This document shows, in pieces, positions 1 to 11,617 of a stretch of DNA of 64,000 nucleotides. The notes below the pieces were generated by a model that saw only the letters and a program-made list of their open reading frames with translations, had not been told where the DNA came from and did not search any database. Within the stretch, counting starts at the first letter, position 1, and every line of letters begins with the position of its first letter. Source of the DNA: Linanthus parryae (taxonomy: Eukaryota > Streptophyta > Magnoliopsida > Ericales > Polemoniaceae). A program made the translations under genes and the position numbers. The stretch covers positions 51,755,891-51,819,890 of the forward strand of contig JALGPY010000003.1 in assembly GCA_023055425.1 (NCBI GenBank), given 5' to 3'.

Positions 1-656
1 AAGCGCGTTAAAATTGGTTTTTAACTGTTTATGTGCTTTTTTCATGGTGCTTGGATATGGACTTAGGTTGTGGTTTGTTGTGGATGTTTATTTTGTGGTT
101 TTTTTTACGGCATGCGAGCTGATAAAATTAATGTAATAGTTAATTAGGTTTTACGGCCTGCGAGTCGATCTTCTTCTCAACTTGTGAGATCTTATTATTT
201 AGTATAGATGCTAGCTAGTATTAGATAAAATAGATGATAGTCAAGATGGAGAATAAAAAGCCTAAAGAATTAAAGAACCACAAGATGGAGCATTCCACAA
301 GGCTAAGGAGCATGGAGCATTCCACAAGCTATGGAGCATGGACCAAAAGAGGGAGGCACATGGACATGAGCTTGCTAGTTTAGGGTTCATAGATATTCTC
401 ATTGGCTTGGGAATATCTTATTTTAGAGGCCATATCCATATCACGTTTATTTATGTTTGTGGTTGTTTATTTATGGTCTTATTATTTTATTGTTGGTGTA
501 TGGAGGATGCATGCAAAATTGATAATAAGATAATTAACAACCCGAATCTTTTATTTGTGAGTTTTTCCAACTCAAAATAATTAGATCAGTTTATATGGAT
601 CAACAAAACAATTAAATCTAGAAAAGCAAAATCCCTCAATAAGAATATTGCGTTTT

Positions 657-1800
657 GCCTTCTCTTGCCTAAACACCCTTCATGATCAGGGTCTATTAAA
701 TCCGGGCTTGCCAAAGCAAGGCGGTTTTAATTCACCATGATTTGTTGCGGACGACACAAGCAAGTAATGTGTGATTTTTGAAGTAAGAGGTTGGACGCAA
801 CTAGGTTATTTTAATAAGATTAAAAACCTAGAGGCAATCGATTGGGATTATCCATGTGATGGATAAAGAAGGAGTTATATGCCCAATTGAGCCAAGAGTT
901 GTATGGGATGCAATTGGAATTGTTCCTACGTAAATAACTAATTTTGGGTGACTTGCCAAAGCAAGCTCAAAAGAAGTAAAATATGGATCTTGGCCCACTA
1001 GAAAATATAATGATATTTTCCCCATTAATATGGAGGGTTATTAATCCGAGAAAAATAGTGGGAGCTATATTTAACAATTTAAGTCCTTGTTAAATGTAGT
1101 CAAAACGTCACACCTCTTTGCATAAATCCTATTGTGTTGAAAACCCATGGCATTTAACAAACAAAATGCGAATTTATGTCCTTAGGAAGGACAAGCTGTC
1201 TAAAATAAATTTTCTAGACTATGTATAGAATTGAGAATGATCTCAAATAGAGGAAAAATGTTGTACATAGAAGAACATAATGTTCTCTTCCAGCCGACTA
1301 CCTAGACACACTAAAGCCTAATGGAAGGAACATCAAAGAATGGTTATTTGGATGTAACTTTCATCATGTCAGCTGCCATGAATTCTAAGCTTTTGAAGCA
1401 AGATGAGAAATATGGAAGCGCATGATATGATCGTACATTAAAAGAAGCTGTTCCAAACAGAGAGCTTGTTATGAAAGGCTTGAAGTGTCCTCCACTTTGC
1501 GCTCTCTTGCTTAGCACTTTTCATGATCAAGATGTAATAAGTTCGGGCTTGCCAAAGCAAGGCGACTTGGTTCATCGAGATATGACGAGACGACACAACT
1601 AGTAATGTGTGAATGCTGAAGCAAGAGGTGAAGCGCAACTAAGCTACTTCGATAGGATTGAAAACTTAGAGACTGGGAATGATCTATGAGATAGATAATA
1701 AATAGTTATTCTCCCAAATAGACTGAGAATTGCATTGGATGCAATTATAGTTTTGTTCAAATGTGATTTACTCAATATGATGGAGAATCGCTATACAAAG
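657..1800 (+). repeat. Direct repeat flanking the A1 gag region
   Basis: Two diverged copies of a roughly 300-base non-coding block lie at about 657-985 and 1498-1800. Both contain TCATGATCA, then GGGCTTGCCAAAGCAAGGC, then a stretch about AATGTGTGA, and a block ending in ATGCAATTGGAATTG or its equivalent. The gag remnant lies between them. The same pair exists in A2 on the other strand, around 28060-28260 and 28790-29060, so the duplication predates the split of these copies. Confidence 0.7.
1150..1465 (+). pseudogene. A1 gag remnant (copia nucleocapsid/capsid precursor)
   Basis: Conceptual translation gives a short series matching copia Gag: a KLSKINFLDYV-like start (compare the family motif L-x-G-x-N-F-x-D-W-Y), then MSAAMNSKLLKQDEKYGS and a short helical tail. 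Stops and frameshifts interrupt it repeatedly. In a working element Gag packages the RNA in cytoplasmic particles. A2 carries the corresponding segment with a better preserved IYFLDWYKNR motif, which supports the call. It is too decayed to set a start or stop. Confidence 0.5.
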
Positions 1801-2299
1801 CACTCATAAATGGTAAAGGCAAAACATGTTAATGGTTAACATCATGGGTAAAGGCAAAAATTTTGCACCAACCCCATGGGTATAAATCAAACTTGTTGCT
1901 CAAACCACATTGCCTTAAAAGTCCCATAGGTGGTGTGGAGGAAGAGAAAATTTCTCCAAGTAAGGAAATAATAAAGGAATTATGAATTCCAAATTAGGTA
2001 TTTTTGTTATAGAAGACAATATGTCTATCTCATTATCATGAGTATATGATACTAGATGAGGATCTCACATTTATAGAACTGTGGAGGATCTCAAGAGATG
2101 TAGACAATTGGATAAGGAAGAAATAAACCTACACGTAGGGCAATGAAGCAAGGAGTTGCTGAATTAGCCGTAAGGAATTATTTATACCTTTTAAGAATTA
2201 TCCATGAATTAGACAAATATGATTATGTCACTACTTTGAGTAGGGACATTATCACAGCTTCTTGTCATGACAAGAAAATTTATTAAAATAATGGACAAA

Positions 2300-4505
2300 T
2301 ATTCTATTTATTTTGATAAAATGCATTATTGTAACGCACTTTTGTCTAAATGGATTGTATATCCTTGATCATGATAATTTCATCTATAACATTAAAACCA
2401 AGAGGTTAGCATATAATGATATGAACCTCACTTGGCGAAATAGTAAAGATAGTTTTCAGTACTTCATCATATTTACTGATGGGATCAGAGAAATATGGAT
2501 TTGTGTCTCTCATGAAGAAACAAATCATAATCCTTTGAATTTTTCAAAGAATTCAATTATGAAGTAGAGAACCATCTTGGCGAAAGTATTAGGGCTCTAC
2601 GATTGGATCGTAGAGGAGAGTACTTGAGCCAAGAGTTTGAAAAGCATCTATGGGAGTGTTGGATATAATCCAAACTTGATCCACCTAGCACGCCACATGG
2701 GTTTGGGGTGTCTAAGAGGAGAGTTTGGACCTTGTTTCGACCCATGATATGTCAAACAGAACTTCCAGTTTACTTTTAAGGGCTATGTTCTAATTACAGC
2801 AAATTTCTCCCTTAACCTCGTTCCATCTAAATTAATTATGAAAAACACCATATGAGATATGGAATAGGAAGTGTCCTAGTCTGTCACTCATAAAGAATAT
2901 GGGTTATGAAGTTTAAGTAAATAGTTTACAATAAACTTGAACCCAAGTCGGATAAATGTGTTATGTGGAATATCCTAAGGAAACAAGGGATATTATCTCT
3001 ACAATACAATCGAGAACAAATTCTTTGTTGCTTGAACCGCTGTGTTTCTAGATAGAGAATGTCTCTAGAAGAAACAGTGGGAGGATAGTAGAACTTGAAG
3101 GAGTTCAAGAACCACAAAAACAACATTGATCCTTTTGATGGAACATGAGTAGGATCACAGGGTGTTGTGGAGCAACCTACTTAAATAACATAAGGACTTT
3201 GTAGGTCAGGTAGGATATGTCAAGGGGCTAGAGAAATGTGGATATCTCATAACCCGTGATATATTGCTCATAGAAATGGGCCTACAACCTATGAAGAGGC
3301 CACGAGTGGGCCATACTATAAGAAATGGCTTGGAGCCATGAGATACGATATGGAATCCATGAATACCAACAAAGTATGGACTTCGATGGAACCACCTGAA
3401 AGGGTAGGAACCATGAGGTGCAAGTGGGTTATGAGGAAACCAACATGGATGGTAATATGATTACTTTTAAGGGACAATTGGTTGGAAAGGGTTTTCATGT
3501 GAGTTCATAGTATAGACTATGACGAAATCTTTCCCCAATTGTGATGCTTAAATCCATTCACATCTTGCTTGTAGCAACCTATCTATAGATTGATTCAGGC
3601 TTCTCAGAGTTGGATTCTTCAAATTGCTGATGCAATTAAAGGAGTTGGTTCTATCAAAATTAAAGATGAAGTTTATGTTTACAAGAAGGTTAGTGGGAGC
3701 AAAGTTATATTTTTTTGTCTTGTATGTGGGGACATACTAATCATTGGAAATAATATCTCTACTCAGCAATCTTGTAAAGATTGACTAGAGAATTGATTTT
3801 CAGTAATAGACTTAGGCGAGACAATCTATAAAGATCTATGGAGATAGATCAAGGGTAGTTGTTCAGCTTGAGTCATGGTACATATATTGACAAAGTGTTG
3901 AAATAGTTCAACATGTAAGAAATATGGATTCTTACCCATGTCACATGGAATTAGTTTTTGGAAGAACTGATTGTCTTTCCAATTAGATTGGGAAAGCGAC
4001 CGTGTGAATGAGATTCACGAGATACGCCATGTTATGTACTAGGTCAGACGTGTCATATGGTATGACACATTGATACCAGTTAAATCCGGGTGAAGTGTCA
4101 CTTGGTAATTATCAAGATTATCTGTAAATTACTTGAGAATAAATTAGGATGAATTCTTGGTAAATGGAGGATAAGAAGATCTTAGTGTAAGGGGCTACAA
4201 TAATGAGAGCTTCCAAACTAACAAAGAAGATATCAGATTATAGTCAAGTTTTATGTTTTGCACTAGTGGGAGGGACTGTGAGCAGGAAAGGTTCCAGGCA
4301 AGATTCAGTTGCCGATTCTAACACAGAGGTTTGAGTATATTAATGCATAAGATGCACTTACTCAGAATATTCAATCTCAATCAAATTGTTGATAGAGGAG
4401 ATGTGAATATTTGCAAAGTATCAGTAGTTGTATCTCTTACCTCGCGCAGTGAAAGCATGAGGGCCGCGCTAGATCAATAGGCATTTGATGCAGGAGATTT
4501 ACTCT
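2300..4505 (+). pseudogene. A1 pol remnant: integrase, RT, RNase H
   Basis: Segments appear in copia order. The integrase core at about 2460-2760 includes a TDG tract, a LRLDRRGEYLSQEF-like block carrying the second catalytic Asp region, and a degraded G-V-S-E/K-R-R block. The connection and RT start near 3300 with KWLEAM and MESMNTNK-W-T, the usual copia RT entrance. RT continues to about 3900 and the RNase H tail runs about 4180-4500. Many frameshifts and stops are present and there is no intact YVDD tract. A1 retains the GTATGG codon phase that is missing in A3 near 40065, so the two copies decayed independently. Confidence 0.65.
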
Positions 4506-4510
4506 AGTGC

Positions 4511-4521
4511 AAGTGGGAGAC
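4511..4521 (+). promoter_or_regulatory. Polypurine tract of A1
   Basis: AAGTGGGAGAC directly precedes the TGTTGG start of the 3' LTR. The same tract precedes the LTR in A3 (41551-41561) and, reversed, in A2 (14869-14879). It would prime plus-strand DNA synthesis. Confidence 0.8.
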
Positions 4522-5563
4522 TGTTGGAATTGTACCCTAGATACAATTAATTTATCGTGACAAATATGTATGGGCTTACTATTCATTATGTTATCGGTAT
4601 TGAGATATGTTAACATGAATGAAGTCCTTAGAATATAAATGTTATATTCTTCAATATTCCTAGTCGATTATATTGATTAAAATGACAATCAACTATAGAC
4701 TAGTATGGGTTTGGATTGATATGGAGATATCACGATCCAACACATGGGTATGCATTAGGAGTAATGGCATACTGGATTGATCCACGACGAAAAGGCTACA
4801 TTAGATTATGTTAAAGTCACAAGCGCTTCTCGTAGTGCTAATGGTACTGTAATCCTTAGACATGAAGTCACTAGATACTCTAGTTGTGAAATATCATGCT
4901 TTGCTAGAGGCCGCTCCATGTTAGTATTTGTTACTACCAACTAAGTAAAAACCTATGGGGTCACACTCCCTATGGATTAGACCGGACATGGGAATTAATT
5001 AATAAGATAAGTTAATTAGAATGATCAATACAAAACTACTTGCAAACTTAGTAGGACTAATTTGCAAGTTGGACAAATTCGTGTATGGACATGATTAGGA
5101 TAGGGGCTTTTATGCAGTCAACAAGGTGTTATTGCACTATATAAAGGACATTCCTATCTTCTTTCCCACATTAATTCTCATAACACATTGAGTGGGAGAG
5201 AGAAGCAATGAGAGAGAGCAAGACCAAAAAGGGCCGAACCCTCCCTTGGTCCGCCCCTACCCCGTCGGCCACATAAAGGGCCGAGCCCCTCCTGTTGGTG
5301 TTCGTTGTGTGATCTTCTTCCTCTTCCTCCTTCAATCCTAGCTAGCATAAAGGCTTGAATGATCCGGATTCAATCCTATGAGTGGACTATCCGTAGAGAC
5401 GTGAACACTATTTCACGTGAGAAGTCATCACAAGAGAACCCAAAGGTATGTAGATACTAGAATCCTTTACTATCATTATGTAGTCTCTTCCTGTGATCCT
5501 TGGTGGGATTTGAGCAGGATTAGTTTTATTATTCCGCTGCGTAACCTGTGTCAAAACCCAACA
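4522..5563 (+). repeat. 3' LTR of A1 (Angela-like)
   Basis: About 1042 bases, starting TGTTGGAATTG and ending CCCAACA. It aligns by eye with the LTRs at 13330-14868, 30233-31781 (both reversed), 41562-42986 and 57633-59096. Shared landmarks are the CTAGATACTCTAGTTGTG block, the TATATAAA box, a CCGTCGGCC island and a TCTTCCTCTTCC pyrimidine run near the end. It is shorter than the A2 LTRs because internal parts are missing. Confidence 0.88.
5138..5145 (+). promoter_or_regulatory. TATA box in A1 LTR
   Basis: TATATAAA lies in the same LTR position in A3 (42556-42563) and A4 (58609-58616), and reversed in A2's left LTR (13744-13751). It is likely the Pol II promoter of the Angela-like family. 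Confidence 0.7.
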
Positions 5564-6364
5564 GAAACAGTAGATGGTGGAACATTATACGGTGAAATTG
5601 CTGGTGAAGCACGTGACGGTAAGGCATAGTCATCTGCAATAGCTGGTGACGCATGTTGCGATGAAACCCCATGCCTATCTCCTTGCAAATTAACAACATT
5701 TCTCTCATCTGTGAAAGTTGAGTGGTGAATTGTACCGTAGTAGCCTGAACTGCAGCATTCACTGCCTGTTGTACTGCATCTTGCACCTTAGATTCAAACT
5801 CCATCCGCATCTCTTCACGTATTTGCTCCATATAGCGCTGAGATGGCTGCCTCAACGAACTTGACCATCCAAAAACTTGCGTAGGAGATGGTCCTAAACC
5901 CGTTGTTCATACACTCTCATGTCTGTCAAGTCCCATGACCTCAACGAATACTTTCTCCCGAAAATGTGGTGGTTGCTCCTCCACACGTACTTCTGCAAGT
6001 TTATTGGTCATTTGTGCCTAAAATAAAATATATATTTATTGATAATTAATGAAATATTTATAAAATCTTCATAATATGTTTCTTAATAAACATGTATAGG
6101 TGCCAGGATTGTACCATATTAATGGCTGCCTTTGCAGATGAGGGATTTCCCGCCTTGTCCGCATGTGTTCTAAAATAAATGTTGATCCGATCCTTCTGAC
6201 ACTGATATTTCTATTCCTCTGCACATGTATAAGAAAAAACACAGCTCAGCTTTGCACATGCAGTGTTATTTATCTTGTCTCTGTTGCCATCATAGTAGAG
6301 CATTTAAACAAATCCAAATACTGATGGTGTAATTTAGCTGAAGGATTCGACACTTGCAGAAAGC

Positions 6365-6579
6365 AATACTAATGGGTTTGGTGCCTAACTGTTAGAAATT
6401 CTTCGGAACCAAAATTAGATACTGGATTTCAATTTACAGTTGCAGGAAACAATACTAATGGGTTTGGTTCTTATTGTTGTAAAAATACTACTAGCTTGGA
6501 TGAGGTTTAATTTGCAGGATGTGTAATATGTTTCAACCAATAGGTTACCAAATTAGAAACAACATTACTAATGGGTTTG
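6365..6579. repeat. Three copies of AATACTAATGGGTTTG
   Basis: Copies at 6365-6380, 6451-6466 and 6564-6579 (the last starts ATTACTAATGGG). They sit inside the long intron of the CACTA second gene. No known role. Confidence 0.6.
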
Positions 6580-6617
6580 AAAAAATTTGGTCTCGCTTGT
6601 GTCATGTTCAAAACTGT

Positions 6618-6755
6618 AAGGGGGTGAAAGTGTCTTTGAGTCAAACTTAAGGGGGTGAAATTGTCTTTTACCACTGAAAGAAGCAGATGCCGTTAATGTT
6701 TAGGTAAAGACACTTTCACGCCCTCCAGTTTGATGAAAAGATACTTTCACCCCTT
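6618..6755. repeat. Foldback repeat in CACTA intron
   Basis: Arms at 6618-6672 and 6703-6755 are inverted copies, each holding two units of the type GGGGTGAAAGTGTCTTT separated by TCAAACT. The spacer is about 30 bases. A related tract, AAAGACACTTTCACCCCCC, lies near 56550 inside a gypsy solo LTR, so the unit is not unique to this element. It could be a small MITE or a transposed LTR piece. Confidence 0.65.
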
Positions 6756-8229
6756 CCTATTTGGGAAATAGCACTTCTACCCCTTTTGTATTCCAAATTT
6801 CAGAATGAAAAGCCACGCATACAGATTCAAGGACATTTCTAAACTACTAGGAACGTGTACCTGATGTCCGATCACTGCGTGACTTGTCCTCCCAGTCTTA
6901 TGAGGATCATCCTATTGACTCCTATTATCCTTGTTCGTTAGACTCCTTGCCTACGCAAACATCAAACATATGTCATTAGGAAAATAGCAAATCTATTTTA
7001 AAGTGAGATATTCGTTCTACTTAATTAGCTACACCTTTGCCTCTTCACTGCCAAACCATTTCACAAGGGTTGGCCATTGCAAGGGAGAAACCCTTTCCGG
7101 GACATTTGCCAACCTATCTTTGTCGTTGTCGTACTTCAAGTACTGTTGGTGAACTTGATATTTCCAGTCCACCCATTTCTTATTCAAGGACTCCAAGCAC
7201 CGCTGCTTAAATTCCTCATGACAATTTACGTTTTTCTAATAATACAATAACATTAACATTAGTAAATGAGTTCAAAAACATTCAGGATTTAACTAAAATC
7301 ATAAGAATAGCATAAATGTGTCGCTTATCATACCTTAATAATATCCCATGCACTCTCCTTACCCTCGTCCAAATCTTGACTCTTCCAAGAAGTATTGGTT
7401 AGGGGCAACAAGTCCCCATTTTTTGCCAACAACCCAAGTTGGCTCTGAAATTTTGTTGTTTCTTCCTTTCCAACATGCTGCCAATTTTCATTGAATCGAA
7501 GTGCCACCATTGGTATCCCTGAGTTCCATGCTTTATTTGGCTTGGCATATGACCGCTTGCGCTTAGTTCCAGTACTACTAATCTCCTCAAAGTTTGAACC
7601 TATAATACAGTTACATATATATAGCTGATTTTGAATCAAAATAACATTTTTTGGACCAAAGCTAGTTTAAATAAACATACAAACAACAAAAACAAGAAAG
7701 CACTCTTAATTTCATTCAATATTACTTACCTTCAAATGATGGGGATACAATAGATGGTTCACCTACATTATGTGCTGGTGTCGATGACAGCCTATCAGTC
7801 GGCGGCGGTGCAACAGCAGGTGGCCGTGCAATAGTAGTACGTTGACGCGCTGTAGCAGCAGGTGGCAGCGCTCCTGTACCTATTGTCGTCAATGCCGGTG
7901 CTGATGTAGGAGGTGACTCCATGCTTCTGTCAGGACATGCTGCAATTCGCTTTCTCTCCATAAGTAATCTGCAAGGATATGATGAAGTTTCAACTATTGG
8001 TAGTGCATAGATCAACACTATCTAATATAAACAAAATCACAAATATCGCAATGGACAGCTATAAATACACAAAGTCACGAAAAATCATTCAAATATAAAT
8101 CATCAATGTGTCATATCATCTAAATAATCTAAAGGACAAATTACCACATCAATTAAACTGCTACAAATCATCTTCATTTGATTCATCAGTTACACTTTCA
8201 CTGTCATAATTAGAGTCGCTTGAACGTCG

Positions 8230-8700
8230 TCGTCTTCTTCATTCACTAATTCCTCTAAGTTAAGGAAACCATCGCCATTCCTATCATCTTCATTGATATC
8301 TTCTGCATAAGTTCGTTTTCAGCCTCATTGACTTCCAATTCTAAATTTTGTGCATTAAAAGGCTCGCCTTCTGGACATGTCCTCAATTCTTCAACCAAAT
8401 CAACATTTGACGTATCCAAACCTTGTATGTTGTACCGACCCCTTGGCTTCATTTCAAACACAACCTTCCATATTTTCTCATTAGGGTCGTCATCTACATA
8501 CCAAACTTGCCGAGATTGAGAAGCCAAAATGAATGGCTCATCTGATATTTTGTTTTGTTTGTACATATAATGATTGAAACTTACAAGCGTGCATCGAAAT
8601 TCATCCTTCTTGTAGCCGTATCGATTTTCCACCCACTCACATTTGAATATCATGAACTTAACTTCAATGGAGTAACATAACTCCATGACATGCGTCAACC
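8230..8700 (-). pseudogene. CACTA transposase C-terminal part, DUF4216 domain
   Basis: An open stretch of about 147 codons (8698-8255) matches the DUF4216 domain found at the C-terminus of TNP2-type CACTA transposases: FMIFKCEWVENRYG, then FRCTLVSFNHYMYK, then DEPFILASQSRQVWYV and WKVVFEMKPRGRYN. Upstream in the same sense, NYFGRLTHVMEL continues the domain start. Downstream is an acidic NLEELVNEEDDD tail. It is probably a later exon of the transposase gene that starts at 11617. The domain's function is not known to me. Confidence 0.8.
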
Positions 8701-9339
8701 TTCCAAAGTAATTCTGTCAACCAACGATCGGGCAATTATCGCTTGTACTGGCATAACTTTGTACATCACTATTTAGCATGACTCAACTGTTCTGGCATTT
8801 AAGTCCTGCACCATAAGACTTAGTATGGAACTTCAATCCATTTACAATGCACCCTTGTTTGTAACTTACTGCCCATGTATCATGTCCTCTACTAAGCACT
8901 CTCAATTCATCAGTAATGTCATTGTTTTCTTTTGTGTTTCGAACCTACAATGAGGAGAATACGTAATAGATTATTAATGCCTCTGACGTTTATACTTATA
9001 GAAAATATTTTGAGTGTTGTACTTACATACGAACGAAACCAGTCGGTAAACTCGTCGTGGTGCTTTCTCATTATTCTCTTGTGAAAAAGTTGAGGAAATC
9101 CTCTCTAAGTTGGTCGATGTGTATGCTGCATCGTCACAGTATAAACACATCTTATAAAAAACCCTGTCAGACACTGAATTATAAAATAACACATAGAAAT
9201 CACTTACACATGAAACGTAGCAACGCACGGGAAATTTGCCAACACATATCTGTGAGCTTGCTCGCGCTCCTTGTGGTCAAGAAAATGTTGTTTACCTGCC
9301 CCTAACCCATATTCCTTGTTCTGTTCTTGTCTATTCATC

Positions 9340-11617
9340 TACGTCTCATTGTTATTACCCAAATATCGACTACAAAAGACTAGGCACTCCTCTGCCATGT
9401 ATCTTTCTGCAATTGATCCCTCTACATGATGTCTTTGCCGCACATATTGTTTCAATATGCGTAAAAACCTAAAAGGCGGGGCATATCATTGCAAACAATG
9501 CACTTACACATTAAATTGACTAAACTATATCAGCATCATACATACCTTTCGATGGGATACATCCACCTGAAGTGAACACTTCCCCCGATAGCGAGCTCAT
9601 CAACTAAATGTACGGTCAAATGCACCATCGCATCAAAAAGGATGGAGGGAATATCTTCTCCAGATGACAAAGGGTCAATACTACTCCTTCATTCATATCC
9701 TCAACATCTATTGTCGTCATATCCTTAGAACATATAAGTCTGAAGTAGGTGCACAACTCAATCAATGGTTTGGCAACATGTTTAAGCAACACCTTTCTTA
9801 TTGCAATGGGTAGTAATTGTTGCGTGATAACATGATAGTCATGGATTTTTAATCCGTGAATTGTTCTCTCATTCACATTGATACATCGAGAAATATTAGA
9901 GGCATAGCCGTCGGGAAATCGAGCATTTTTTAGCACTTGGAGAAAATGTTATTTTTGGTCATTGCTTAATGTAGCACCTGGTGGAAAAACATCTTTGCCA
10001 TTCTTTTTTATTGGATGCAATGACTTCCGTATACGTAAATCTTCTAGGTCTCGCCTGAATTTAAGTTATCTTTGGTTCTTCCCTGCACACCAAGCAATGT
10101 GGAAATTATACTGTTGCAAACATTTTTCTCAATATGCATAACATAGAGATTGTGTCGCAACATATTATACTTCCAGTATGGAAGCTCGAAGAATATGCTA
10201 TGCTTCTTCCAATTCAAAGGCAATTCATCAGAATCATCTTCCAGCTCATCATGAGACCGCTTCTTATTTGGCCTGTTGTATTTACCAAAATCGTTTACAA
10301 TATGCTCCACCTGCTTGAAGACATCTTATCCAGATAAACGAGGAGGTTCTGCCCTCTTTTCTACTTTATCCACAAAATTTCGAGAGTCCTCCCAAAAGGC
10401 ATGACTAGTCGGTAAAAATCGCCTTTTTCCTGCATTTGAGAACTTCCGGCTATAATTTAACCGTAGTGCATATGTATCTTGATTGCACGATGGGCATGCC
10501 AATTTTCCTCTTGTGTTCCATCCAAAAAAATTGGCATATGCCAGGAAGTCATTAATGGTCCACATAAGTGATGCACAGAATTGGAAAGTATGCTTAATAT
10601 CTGCAACATATGTAGGCACACCTTCAATCCATATGTCTTTCAAATCCTCAATCAATGGTTGTATGTAAACATCAATATCATTTCCTGGGGCTTTCGGGCC
10701 ATCTATCAACAGAGACAACATCATTGAGGATTTCTTAGTGCATTCCTCTGGCGGTAAGTTAAAGTTTATAAGTATAACAAGCCATATGCTACACGTGCTG
10801 TTTAATGTCCGATATGGGTTGAAACCATCAGATGCAAGCCCGAGTCTAACATTCCTACGATCATGGGCAAAACTTGGATGATCTGCATCAAACTTCTTCC
10901 AAGCTACTGAATTAGCAGGGTGCATTCGTAACTCATGATTAGCCAGCTCCTCTACATGCCAACGCATTAGTGATGTTGTCTTTGCAAACATGGAAAACCT
11001 TTGTAACCTCTCTTTGACAGGAAAATAATGCAATTGCTTGCGCGGAATGCGCTTCACATTCGAATTTCCCTTTTCACTATTCGGATCCCTTGGTTTGTAC
11101 CTGTCTTCTTTGAAAAAATCGCATTGTTCAGCATCTTTCTTATCCTTCCAATACAACATACAATCATTTGGACAAGCATCATACTTAATGTAGTTAAACC
11201 CCAACGAGTCTCTAAACTTTTTGGCGTCGTAGTACGATTTCGGTAAAGTTTCATCTTCTGGGAAAGCTTCTTTCAACAGAGCATCAACTTGTCAAACGAA
11301 TTATTGCTCCATCCATATATCACTTTCAGCTGTAGAAGATTAACTATGAATGACAACCTCGTAAAATTCTTACAGCCTGGATGAAACTCACGCTCAGCAT
11401 CTTTCAGTAGTTGAACATACTTTTCATAATTAGCATCGGGGCTTGGACTAGAAAATGCATCATCGTTGTCATGTGGCCAACCAAATGAATCATTTACCAT
11501 ATCATTCATTTCATCCTCAACGTCATGACCCTCTTCATCATTGGCATATTCAACGCCACCTATGCCCTCCCCATGATTTGTCCATATCTTGTAATATTTA
11601 CTAAATTCGTCAACCAA
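9340..11617 (-). pseudogene. TNP2-type CACTA transposase (TNP2 + DUF4218)
   Basis: The 11617-11273 segment is the N-terminal part, with an acidic run and FGWPHD, and ends in a 1-base frameshift at about 11275 (GWSNNSFDKLM then LKEAFPED). The core (11276-10326) shows the family blocks ACPNDCMLYW, IPRKQLHYFP, NVRLGLASDGFNPYR, GPKAPGNDIDVYIQPLI, LMWTINDFLAYA and KLACPSCNQDT. Further blocks are LYVMHIEKNVC (10310-10044) and GLKIHDYHV with IFPPSF (9936-9616). DUF4218 follows as DELAIGGSVHFRWMYPIER (about 9600-9545) and GSIAERYMAEECLVF (about 9430-9370). The protein would cut and join element ends. At least one frameshift and several breaks make this a pseudogene, although some breaks could be introns. 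Confidence 0.88.

Larger units (their letters stand above)
1..5563 (+). mobile_element. Angela-like Ty1/copia element A1, 5' end outside window
   Basis: The window opens about 500 bases downstream of where the primer binding site should lie, judged by colinearity with the opposite-strand copy A2 (base 1 matches around 29712 reversed). Leader, decayed gag, integrase, RT and RNase H follow in copia order, then an AAGTGGGAGAC polypurine tract and a 3' LTR beginning TGTTGGAATTG and ending CCAACA. The LTR start resembles the plant Angela/BARE type, which is my basis for the lineage. No open reading frame of useful length survives, so this copy cannot encode its own proteins. The 3' terminus abuts a truncated CACTA element, consistent with insertion into it; the matching 5' LTR and target duplication lie outside the window. 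Confidence 0.85.
5567..8018 (-). pseudogene. CACTA second gene, Ptta/En/Spm plant transposase-like, multi-exon
   Basis: Exon 1 (8018-7732) is Pro/Ala/Thr-rich and ends at an AAG|GTAAGT donor. Exon 2 (about 7602-7334) follows a TATAG acceptor, contains a basic KRKRSYAKPNKAW stretch and ends ATTAAG|GTATGA. Exon 3 (about 7236-7036) has the family signature FKQRCLESLNKKWVDWK and a WFGSEEAK end. Exon 4 (about 6965-6864) has NKDNRSQ and PHKTGRTS but an in-frame TAG. After a long intron come HADKAGNPSSAKAA (near 6170) and a final part with VFVEVMGLDRHESV and an amphipathic coiled-coil stretch (MEQIREEMRMEF) ending near 5567. Proteins of this family are thought to bind subterminal repeats during transposition. 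Exon borders are read by eye. Confidence 0.7.

Noticed and set aside
338..580. 80-codon plus-strand open frame near the window start
   Set aside because: It lies in the Angela-like leader, matches nothing in the colinear A2 copy at protein level, and has no family motif.
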